DNA of 45,868 nucleotides. It comes from Caldilinea sp. CFX5. GTDB taxonomy: Bacteria; Chloroflexota; Anaerolineae; Caldilineales; Caldilineaceae. The translations under genes and the position numbers were made by a program. Below are positions 39,015-45,868 of the stretch, one piece after another. A model generated the notes under the pieces. It worked only from the letters and a program-made list of their open reading frames with translations, was not told the DNA's origin and searched no databases. The DNA is taken from contig QWII01000081.1 in assembly GCA_021405325.1 (NCBI GenBank), forward strand, positions 1-45,868, given 5' to 3'. The number at the start of each line of letters is the position of its first letter. Positions within the stretch are counted from its first letter, which is position 1.

Positions 39015-40130
39015 ATGGCAGCCAAAAAAACTTCAACCGCAGTCGAACCAGTCGAAGATAGTGGTAAGGTGAAAGCCTTAGAGACAACCCTGGCCAATCT
39101 CAACAAAAAGTTTGGTGATGGGATCGTGATGAAACTTGGGGAAGCGACCAAGATGACGGTTGAGGCCATCCCCACCGGCAGCTTGAGCTTGGATCTGGCG
39201 CTGGGGATCGGTGGCGTGCCGCGCGGCCGTGTGGTAGAAATCTACGGGCCGGAAAGCTCCGGTAAGACGACCATCTGCTTACATGTGATTGCCGAAGCGC
39301 AAAAACGGGGCGGCATCTGTGGTTTTATCGATGTCGAACACGCGCTGGATCCGGTTTATGCCGCAAAGATTGGCGTGGATGTCAATAGTCTCTACGTCAG
39401 CCAGCCCGACACCGGTGAGCAGGCGTTGGAAATTGCCGAAGCCTTGGTGCGCTCCGGCGCCATTGATGTGGTCGTGGTCGATAGCGTGGCGGCGTTGGTG
39501 CCGCGCGCCGAGATCGAAGGCGATATGGGCGACAGCCATGTCGGTCTGCAGGCCCGTTTGATGAGCCAAGCGTTGCGCAAGTTGACCGGCGCCGTGAAGT
39601 CAAGCGGCACCTGTATGATCTTCACCAACCAACTGCGCCAGAAGATTGGCGTCATGTTCGGCAATCCGGAGACGACGACGGGCGGTATGGCGCTCAAGTT
39701 TTACGCCAGCGTGCGCATGGATATTCGCCGCATTGAATCGATTAAGCAAGGCACCGATGTAATCGGCAACCGCACCCGCATCACCATTCGCAAGAACAAA
39801 GTCGCCCCCCCCTTCAAGGTGGCCGAGTTTGACATTATGTATAATGAAGGCATTAGCACCATGGGCGATCTGATCGACCTGGGCGTCTCACTGGATATTA
39901 TCGCCAAGCGTGGCAGCTTCTATAACTATGGAGAAATTCGCTTGGGGCAAGGGCGTGAGAATGCCAAAGCCTTCCTGGATGAAAACACCGCGTTGGCTGC
40001 TGAGATTGAAACACAGATTCGCAACAATGCCGGCTTGGCCATTAACTTCGCCACCAAAGGTGGCATGGAAGACGCTGAAGGAGCGGGCGGTAAGGCTGAT
40101 GATGAAATGGCCTTTGCTGACGCCGCCTAA
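39015..40130 (+). CDS. recA: Recombinase RecA
   Basis: 371 residues. Walker A GPESSGKT at 78-85, the adjacent Glu in FIDVEHALD, Walker B-like [20 protein letters not shown], the L1/L2 region ([20 protein letters not shown] then [12 protein letters not shown]) and the C-terminal acidic tail ([10 protein letters not shown]) are all in order. It polymerises on single-stranded DNA for strand exchange and stimulates LexA self-cleavage. A LexA-like site lies in its promoter. The gene is monocistronic and is followed by a terminator. No recX or lexA is next to it. Confidence 0.98.
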   Translation: MAAKKTSTAVEPVEDSGKVKALETTLANLNKKFGDGIVMKLGEATKMTVEAIPTGSLSLDLALGIGGVPRGRVVEIYGPESSGKTTICLHVIAEAQKRGGICGFIDVEHALDPVYAAKIGVDVNSLYVSQPDTGEQALEIAEALVRSGAIDVVVVDSVAALVPRAEIEGDMGDSHVGLQARLMSQALRKLTGAVKSSGTCMIFTNQLRQKIGVMFGNPETTTGGMALKFYASVRMDIRRIESIKQGTDVIGNRTRITIRKNKVAPPFKVAEFDIMYNEGISTMGDLIDLGVSLDIIAKRGSFYNYGEIRLGQGRENAKAFLDENTALAAEIETQIRNNAGLAINFATKGGMEDAEGAGGKADDEMAFADAA

Positions 40131-40163
40131 AGCCTTTGTCGTGCCGCTGTAAACAATACAAAC

Positions 40164-40201
40164 AATACGCCGTTGGATCATGCTCTGTCCAATGGCGTAT
40201 T
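40164..40201 (+). terminator. Intrinsic terminator of recA
   Basis: AATACGCCGTTGGA (40164-40177) and its perfect complement (40188-40201), 10-nt loop, followed by TTTTATTT. Confidence 0.88.
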
Positions 40202-40406
40202 TTTATTTGGCCGGTTTCTCGGCAGGAACGTTCCTCTTTTTCCCGCCGTTGCAATATTTGTGTTTTCTTGAGGTTTTGACGGAAAACATTGTTACAAATT
40301 TGGGGCAGGTCTGTTTGGCGAAGAACACGCCGCAGTTATATAGTAGCTTTGCAAAAATAATATATCGAGTAAGTAATCTGTAAGTTGTGCATATCTAAAA
40401 TCATAG

Positions 40407-40412
40407 TATAAT
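40407..40412 (+). promoter_or_regulatory. -10 element of the histidine kinase gene
   Basis: TATAAT at 40407-40412; TTGTGC at 40385-40390 is a weak -35 (16-bp spacer). The AT-rich gap 40202-40472 shows nothing else. Confidence 0.45.
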
Positions 40413-40472
40413 TGTCTTATCCGTAAGTACGATATTGTTCCTATGCATTGTATGGGTATAGAGAGGCAAGCA

Positions 40473-42131
40473 GTGGCAACGACTGGTTCATCCCTTTTTA
40501 CAGAGGCGTTACAACTGAATCATCTGCTGGACGAGTATCGTTTGCAGGAGTATTGGCAGTGTACTATCGAAAGCCTATGCGCCACGGTCAAGGCCAAGGC
40601 GGTGAGTTTGCGCCTGCTGGATAGTGATCCGCTGCTCGCTTCAACGATTATTCGTGTGGGTGAGTTGGCGCCGAGTACGATCACCTACCTGGAAGAATGG
40701 GAGAAGTCAGCCCAAACGGCGGTCGATGCCCCGTTTCATACCTGGTTGACCGTGGATAGCAGTGGTGAATGCAGTGACCGCGCTTTGCATATTTATATTG
40801 TCGTTGAACAGGTGTTGCGGGCGACCATCACCTTTATCTTTACCAAAGAAGCGACGCTGATGGGGATCAATGAAACAGAGTTGTCGGGGCTGGTTCATTT
40901 CTATGCTATCAGCGGTTTGCGCTCGCAGCAGTTGCACGCCACCCAGAAACGACTTGACCAGGTACACTTGCTCTATCAAATTTCGCAGGCGATTACCAGC
41001 ACGCTGGACCTAAAAACTGTTTTCCACCAAACAACCGAGTTGGCCGCTTCGATTTTACAGGCGAAAGCGGCTACGCTTTTCAGCATTGATACCAAACAGC
41101 GCGAACTGGTCTTTATGGTGGCGAAAGGGGCGGCGGCCCAGGTCTTGGAAGAAAAACGAATTCCGCTGACCCACGGTGTTGTCGGTTGGGTGGCCATGCA
41201 TGGTCAACCCCTGATTGTCAATAACACGCAAAAGAGCAAACTCTTTAATTCGGCCGTCGATTCCCAGACCGGCTTTTTCACTCAAAATATTGTTTGCGTC
41301 CCCCTGCGCATTCAGGACCGCACCGTGGGCGTGTTGGAGGTGCTGAACAAAGAGAGTGAGGAAGGCTTTACCTCCGCCGATGCGGACTGGTTGACGACAA
41401 TGGGACAGCAAATTGCCATTGCGCTGGAAAATGCCCAGCTTTATGAAAATCTGCGTCAGGAACAGGAGCGCATTATCAAAGCGCAGGAAGAAGTGCGCAA
41501 TCAACTGGCGCGCGAGTTACATGACAATACTGCGCAGATGTTGAGCTTGATTATTATGAATCTGGATCTGGCGCGCCAGTTGCTGGAAAAGGGCAAAATC
41601 GAAAAGCTCTCCTCCGAGTTGCAACGCATTGAGGAGTACGCCAAACAGGCCAATCGCGAAGTGCGCACCCTGCTCTTTGAATTGCGCCCGATCATTTTGG
41701 AGAGTCGCGGCTTGATTCCGGCCCTCCATGCCTATCATCGCCAGTTGCAGGCGTCGATGGATTGCAACATCTACCTGGATGCCCCCTCGTTGAGCTTTGA
41801 AATCACCATGCAGGGCGCCAATATTATCTTTAGCATCATCCAGGAAGCGATCAACAATATTCGCAAACATGCCCGCGCCCGCAACGTTTGGGTCAGGGTC
41901 AGCACGAATGCCGAACATCTGCGCTTTGACATTGAAGACGACGGCATCGGCTTTGATTCGGACATGATTTCCGGCAGCTATGAAGAGCGGGGCAGCTTTG
42001 GTCTGCTCAACATGCGCGAGCGGGCCGCTATGCTCGCCGGCTACATTGAGATTCAATCCCCGCGCACCCACGCCGCCAAAGGCGCCCTCATTACCGGCTT
42101 TATCCCCCTGAGTGGTATCATCGGACGATAA
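40473..42131 (+). CDS. Cytosolic sensor histidine kinase with GAF domain, NarL-partner type
   Basis: 552 residues from the GTG at 40473, preceded by GAGAGG; ATGs at 40443 and 40452 lack such a site. Residues 1-165 look like a degenerate GAF-type sensor. A GAF domain spans about 170-325 (SQAITSTLDLKTVFHQTTEL; HGVVGWVAMHGQPLIVNN). A HisKA_3 dimerisation helix has phospho-acceptor His350 in ARELHDNTAQML. The ATPase domain follows (IIQEAINNIRKHARA, DDGIGFD, GSFGLLNMRERA). There is no membrane segment, so it senses an internal signal. No response regulator is adjacent, so it is an orphan kinase here. Confidence 0.9.
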   Translation: MATTGSSLFTEALQLNHLLDEYRLQEYWQCTIESLCATVKAKAVSLRLLDSDPLLASTIIRVGELAPSTITYLEEWEKSAQTAVDAPFHTWLTVDSSGECSDRALHIYIVVEQVLRATITFIFTKEATLMGINETELSGLVHFYAISGLRSQQLHATQKRLDQVHLLYQISQAITSTLDLKTVFHQTTELAASILQAKAATLFSIDTKQRELVFMVAKGAAAQVLEEKRIPLTHGVVGWVAMHGQPLIVNNTQKSKLFNSAVDSQTGFFTQNIVCVPLRIQDRTVGVLEVLNKESEEGFTSADADWLTTMGQQIAIALENAQLYENLRQEQERIIKAQEEVRNQLARELHDNTAQMLSLIIMNLDLARQLLEKGKIEKLSSELQRIEEYAKQANREVRTLLFELRPIILESRGLIPALHAYHRQLQASMDCNIYLDAPSLSFEITMQGANIIFSIIQEAINNIRKHARARNVWVRVSTNAEHLRFDIEDDGIGFDSDMISGSYEERGSFGLLNMRERAAMLAGYIEIQSPRTHAAKGALITGFIPLSGIIGR

Positions 42132-42254
42132 GTAGGCGAAATGTCGTTCATTCTTCCCCCAACCTGCCATTGATGCTATAATCAGAAAATTGAACCCCTT
42201 GCTGGCACACGAAGTTCGTTGCACTACACAAACGACCAAGCGGAGCAAGCGATT

Positions 42255-42827
42255 ATGGCCATCGAAATTCTTCCTTACAACCCAACCTGGCCGGACGAAT
42301 TCCGGCGCATCGGCGCCATGCTGCGCCAAGTTCTCGGCGATCAAGCCCTGCGCATCAACCATATCGGCTCGACTTCGGTGCCGGGGCTGGCAGCCAAAGA
42401 TATTATTGATGTGCAGATCTCCGTCGCCGCGTTACTTCCGTCGATTGAGCGCACCATGTTTGCCCATGGGTTTACCCGCCGCGTGACCATTGATCACGAC
42501 CATCAGCCGCCGTCCATGACGACCGATCCGGCCCAGTGGAGCAAATGGCTCTTTCACGAACCGGATGGGTATCGACCCTGCAACCTGCATATGCGCATCG
42601 AAGGGCGCGCTAATCAGCGCTATGCCTTGCTCTTTCGCGATTATCTGCGGGCGCACCCATTGGCGGCCCAAGCCTATGCCCAAGTCAAAATTGCCCTGGC
42701 GGCCCGTCATGCTGATGACATTGCCTACTATTATGATGTGAAAGACCCCGTTTGCGACATTATTATGGCCGGCGCCGAAGGCTGGGCGCAACAGCGCCAG
42801 TGGACGCTGCCGGCGACCGATGCCTAA
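42255..42827 (+). CDS. GrpB family protein
   Basis: 190 residues from the ATG at 42255, with GGAG at 42242-42245; an upstream frame from 42219 is less likely. The family core is clear: PYNPTWPDEFRRIGAMLRQV, the HIGSTSVPGLAAKDIIDVQI nucleotidyltransferase-like strand, and NLHMRIEG. GrpB proteins share a nucleotidyltransferase-like fold and are fused to dephospho-CoA kinase in some bacteria; a specific activity for the stand-alone form is not established. It overlaps the start region of the next gene by a few bases in context but not in frame. Confidence 0.85.
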   Translation: MAIEILPYNPTWPDEFRRIGAMLRQVLGDQALRINHIGSTSVPGLAAKDIIDVQISVAALLPSIERTMFAHGFTRRVTIDHDHQPPSMTTDPAQWSKWLFHEPDGYRPCNLHMRIEGRANQRYALLFRDYLRAHPLAAQAYAQVKIALAARHADDIAYYYDVKDPVCDIIMAGAEGWAQQRQWTLPATDA

Positions 42828-42864
42828 ACAGACAGCGCCAAAACAGAAAGGTTGGAGCTACGCT

Positions 42865-43728
42865 ATGATCATCGACACCCATGTCCACGTTTGGGAAATC
42901 GATCCCCCGCGCTACCCCATCGGCCCGACCGCGCCGGGGTGGAAATCGCTGCCTGATGAACCGGGAACCGCTGACGAATTACTGGCCGAGATGGACGCCC
43001 ACGGCGTTGACTATTCCGTGCTGGTGCAGACCAGTTGGTCCACCTGGGACAATGGCTATATTGCCGATTCGGCGGCGCGCTTCCCGCATCGCTTTATCGG
43101 CCACGGCTTGATCGACCCGCAAAACCCCAACAATGCCGAACAGGTGCGCTATTGGGTGAAAGAGCGGGGACTGGCCGGCTTTCGCTTTCACCCCATGTAT
43201 TACCCCGATGAAAAAATTCTGCTGACGCCGCAAAACCAGGCCATGTAGGAAGAGATCGCCGCGCTCGATGTGGTGATTCAGTTTCATACCTTTCCGGCCC
43301 AAGCCGATCAGATTGCCGTCATCGCCGGGCGCTATCCCCATCTCCGGCTGATCATCGACCACATGGGCTATCCCAAAGTCAACGAGCCGCCCGCCGCTTT
43401 TCAACCGATTCTCGATCTAGCGCGCTTTGATAATATGCACTTCAAGCTTTCCGATGTGCATGGCCGGTCGCAACAGGGCTTCCCGTACACGGATGTCCAC
43501 CCCTTTATCCAACAGTTGCTCAACGCCTTTGGCGCCAGTCGCACGATCTGGGGGACGGGCTACCCCGGTCATCATCGGGTGAAGCACAAGTGGCCGCCGC
43601 TGGCTGAGGAGTTGCGCTTGATTCGCGAAGGGTTGCCCTTTTTGAGCGCCACTGACAAAGAGCAAATTCTCGGCGGGACGGCGGCCAAACTCTGGCGACT
43701 GCCGCCGACAAAGGTGACAGTCGGCTAG
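42865..43728 (+). pseudogene. Amidohydrolase (amidohydrolase_2 type) interrupted by one in-frame TAG
   Basis: From the ATG at 42865 (MIIDTHVHVWEID, with the HxH metal motif THVHV) the frame runs 127 codons to QNQAM, then TAG at 43246-43248. It continues in the same frame for 160 codons (EEIAALDVVIQFHT; RLIIDHMGYPK; IWGTGYPGHHRVKHKWPP). The motif QNQAMWEE of the family suggests that the TAG replaced a TGG Trp codon by a single G-to-A change. Otherwise the full TIM-barrel hydrolase is intact, about 288 residues. Either a fresh null mutation or a sequencing error. The family includes dihydroxybenzoate decarboxylases and lactonases; the substrate is unknown. Confidence 0.8.
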
Positions 43729-44000
43729 GATGACGCTATGATGACCACCCCCGCTGTCCGCACCCTCTGGCCGATCACTTTCTTCCTGCTGTGGGAAGTA
43801 ACTACGCTCTTCTGGTTCATAAAGGCGGACGACCCCTACCGCCCATCACCCCCTCTATCCGTAACCGCTGCCATGATCTGCCTGCTGGTTGGGGCCTGCC
43901 GTTGTTCCTGCGCCCCTCGATGGCGACGCAGTTGAACGCCGTGGGTGTCTTGTCGGCTTCCCACGCCCAGTTACATTGTCGTACCTGAAAGGACTCATCG
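43729..44000. other. 272-bp gap with no supported gene
   Basis: Two overlapping plus-strand frames of 65 codons (from 43738 and 43791) are open but show no recognisable motif, and they could be debris of a frameshifted gene. AAAGGA at about 43988 is the ribosome site of the exonuclease gene. Confidence 0.35.
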
Positions 44001-44561
44001 ATGGCGCGACCGGAAATCTATGTCAGCACCGATGTCGAAACGGACGGGCCGATCCCCGGTGTCAACTCGCTCTTGAGTTTTGGCTCGGCAGCCTATTTGG
44101 CGGATAAAACGCTAATCGGCACCTTTACGGCGAACTTGGAGCTATTGCCGGGCGCGACACCCGATCCCAAAACGATGGAGTGGTGGGCCTCACAACCAGA
44201 GGCGTGGACAGCGTGCCGGCAAAAAGTGGAGAAACCTGAGGTGGCTCTGCCCCGCTACCTGGCCTGGCTGAAAGCGCTGCCGGGGCGCCCCGTCTTTGTC
44301 GGCTACCCGGCAGCCTATGATTTTATGTTTGTCTACTGGTATCTCATCCGCTTTACCGGTGAAAGCCCCTTTTCTCACTCGGCGCTCGACATCAAAACTT
44401 ATGCGATGGCGCTCTTAAAGCAGCCTTACCGCGACAGCACCAAGCGTTACATGCCCAAACGCTGGTTCGACCCCATTCCCCATACGCACCAGGCGCTGGA
44501 TGATGCGATTGAACAGGGCGCGCTGTTTTGTAATATGCTCCAAGAGAACCTAACAAAATGA
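44001..44561 (+). CDS. DEDDh-type 3'-5' exonuclease
   Basis: 186 residues. The DEDDh signature is visible: Asp11 and Glu13 in [12 protein letters not shown], Asp107 in [15 protein letters not shown], and His163 with Asp168 in [12 protein letters not shown]. Length and the DVETDG opening fit small stand-alone exonucleases of the Rv2179c-like exoribonuclease type. It probably trims RNA or DNA ends from the 3' side. AAAGGA lies upstream of the ATG. Single gene, no partner visible. Confidence 0.82.
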   Translation: MARPEIYVSTDVETDGPIPGVNSLLSFGSAAYLADKTLIGTFTANLELLPGATPDPKTMEWWASQPEAWTACRQKVEKPEVALPRYLAWLKALPGRPVFVGYPAAYDFMFVYWYLIRFTGESPFSHSALDIKTYAMALLKQPYRDSTKRYMPKRWFDPIPHTHQALDDAIEQGALFCNMLQENLTK

Positions 44562-44752
44562 CTAGATGAAAGTGGGGCTGAACCGGGCGATGAGCGGCAT
44601 TCCCTGAGGCGCCAGCGAAATTGACGCTTTTATCAAAAATAACGAACCCTGGACAAGCAGAGTGACTGCTATCCGGTCAAAGTCGGCTGCGATTTTTGTG
44701 AATAAGTCGGCTGTCGCCTTGGCTTGCGCCCCAAGTCCCCCCAAAAAACGGT
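44562..44752. other. Gap without a gene
   Basis: No hairpin or recognisable frame was seen between the exonuclease stop and the SDR promoter. Short overlapping minus-strand frames look like chance. Confidence 0.4.
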
Positions 44753-44781
44753 TTGACAGGTAGCGCTCACTAGGCTATGAT
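44753..44781 (+). promoter_or_regulatory. Near-consensus promoter (TTGACA-17-TATGAT)
   Basis: TTGACA at 44753-44758 and TATGAT at 44776-44781, exact 17-bp spacer. The start near 44788 gives a leader of about 140 nt before the SDR ATG at 44931; no obvious structure was identified in it. Confidence 0.65.
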
Positions 44782-44930
44782 CGATGTAACAAATTAGCAA
44801 CTCATTTTACAGAAAGCCTTTCCCAAAAATACCGATCTGTAACAATAGACAAAAGCGCAAGAGGGTTATCCTTGTACGCGGCGGCAACGTGAATGCCTGT
44901 CTGCGCAACGATTCGCCAGGAGTTTTTCTG

Positions 44931-45728
44931 ATGAGTACCAACCCGTATGGCATGACCCGTTTCCAGAACAAAGTGGCCCTGGTCACCGGCGGCGCTTCCG
45001 GCATTGGGCGCGCAACAGCCTTGCGATTGGCGGCGGAAGGCGCCCATGTCATCATCGCTGACAACAACGGTTCGTTAGGCCAACAGACCCTTCAACAAAT
45101 CGAAGAAGCCGGCGGCGCCGGGACTTTGCTCGCCGTTGACCTGGCGGACGACGCGGCGGTGCAAGCCGCCGGGGCGACGGTGGCGGCGCGCTTTCCGGCG
45201 CTGCATCTGCTGGTGAACAACGCCGCTATTTTGCGCGTCGGGACGATTGAAGATGGCGCCTGGTTAGCCAACTGGGAGATCGAAACCAGGATCGGCTTGC
45301 GCGGCTGGGTCTTGATGACCCAGGTGCTGCTACCCCTGTTAAAGAAAGAAGGCGGGGCAATTGTCAACATCTCCTCGGAAGGGGGCTTTCTTGGCCGGCC
45401 ACGGCAGGTGGTCTATGACGCCATCAAAGCCGCGCTGGTTTCCGTAACAAAAACGATGGCGCAAGAGTTTGTCGATTATGGCATCCGCGTCAACGCGGTG
45501 GCGCCGGGGTGGATTGTGACTGAGATGCACTTTGGCCACGCCCCGGACCCGGCGGCGCGCAAGCAGGAATTGGAATCGACGCCCATCACCTCCTGCATCA
45601 TGAAACGGCGCGCCAAACCGGCGGAGGTGGCCGGCGCCATTGCCTTCCTGCTCAGCGACGATGCCTCTTACATTACCGGTACTACCCTCCATGTCGACGG
45701 CGGTCGCGTCGGCATGAGTGTCCATTGA
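44931..45728 (+). CDS. Short-chain dehydrogenase/reductase (SDR)
   Basis: 265 residues from the ATG at 44931 with AGGAG about eight bases upstream; the frame extends to 44889 without support. The classical SDR motifs are in order: TGGASGIG at 19-26 for NAD(P), NNAA at 96-99, Ser148/149, and Tyr162 with Lys166 (YDAIK) as catalytic residues, then PGWIVTEM and the C-terminal TGTTLHVDGG. It oxidises or reduces an alcohol or ketone; the substrate is unknown. It stands alone behind its own promoter. Confidence 0.92.
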   Translation: MSTNPYGMTRFQNKVALVTGGASGIGRATALRLAAEGAHVIIADNNGSLGQQTLQQIEEAGGAGTLLAVDLADDAAVQAAGATVAARFPALHLLVNNAAILRVGTIEDGAWLANWEIETRIGLRGWVLMTQVLLPLLKKEGGAIVNISSEGGFLGRPRQVVYDAIKAALVSVTKTMAQEFVDYGIRVNAVAPGWIVTEMHFGHAPDPAARKQELESTPITSCIMKRRAKPAEVAGAIAFLLSDDASYITGTTLHVDGGRVGMSVH

Positions 45729-45798
45729 TCATACGCTTGATCTGCCTTAGTTTCTTCAACCCGTTTTTCGTTAGGCGTTCTCCGAGAAATAAATATCC

Positions 45799-45816
45799 AG
45801 CCGCTGAGGCGGCTTC
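45799..45816 (+). terminator. Possible terminator stem after the SDR gene
   Basis: AGCCGC TGA GGCGGCT forms a short stem followed by TCTCGCTG, without a T-run. Flanking CCGAGAAA words at about 45781 and 45839 repeat in direct orientation. Confidence 0.35.
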
Positions 45817-45868
45817 TCGCTGTCAGCAACGGATTGCATCCGAGAAAATGGATAGGTAAATCTTTGAA

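Noticed and set aside
43738..43988. Small plus-strand frames between the amidohydrolase and the exonuclease
   Set aside because: Overlapping frames of 65 codons with no motif; kept only as a note in the gap entry.

Overview
The window looks like a chromosomal stretch of a Chloroflexota bacterium (Anaerolineae/Caldilineae-like). This is an inference from gene content: a BTAD-AAA-TPR giant regulator, a STAND ATPase next to a TPR protein, Tat/lipoprotein sugar-binding proteins with Ala/Pro linkers, several Gfo/Idh/MocA oxidoreductases, and many intergenic hairpins. No rRNA, tRNA, CRISPR array, complete insertion sequence or phage gene was seen.

Layout. 1-341 is a metallo-beta-lactamase fragment joined out of frame to a TPR gene, probably a chimeric joint. 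341-2613 (minus) is a STAND ATPase/TPR pair. 2949-6691 (plus) holds a DJ-1-like protein, a glutamine amidotransferase, a GT-C-like membrane protein and a Gfo/Idh/MocA enzyme. 6773-10075 (minus) is an 1100-residue BTAD regulator. 10511-14223 (plus) carries a small membrane protein, an enolase-superfamily enzyme and a ThDP-dependent enzyme. 14.2-19.4 kb appears compositionally different and encodes a membrane-anchored TPR protein, a secreted SH3b protein and an orphan RHH antitoxin-like protein. 20.4-21.2 kb is gene debris, including an internally deleted PhyH pseudogene. 21267-25792 is a carbohydrate ABC importer (binding protein and two permeases, no ATPase) with a Gfo/Idh/MocA enzyme. 26332-29524 has a PD-(D/E)XK nuclease-like protein, another Gfo/Idh/MocA enzyme and a sarcosine-oxidase-like flavoenzyme. 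29616-37052 (minus) is a BMP-type ABC importer (ATPase, two permeases, lipoprotein) bracketed by a stand-alone allophanate-hydrolase C-terminal-like domain and an isochorismatase-fold hydrolase, then an aldo/keto reductase. 37353-45728 is more housekeeping: PlsC, RecA, a GAF histidine kinase, a GrpB protein, an amidohydrolase broken by one nonsense codon, a DEDDh exonuclease and an SDR.

Working together. The 21-29 kb genes look like uptake and oxidation of sugars, polyols or N-methyl amino compounds. The 31-37 kb operon looks like import and hydrolysis of a nitrogen-rich amide or ureide.

The most unusual signal is not a gene. About 17 intergenic gaps contain long, near-perfect inverted repeats. 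Arms are 15-29 bp and loops 1-40 nt, arm sequences are mostly unrelated, and many arms are built from 7-, 8- or 12-nt tandem words. They lie between convergent genes, inside operons and across stop codons. Two with unrelated stems share the same loop motif.
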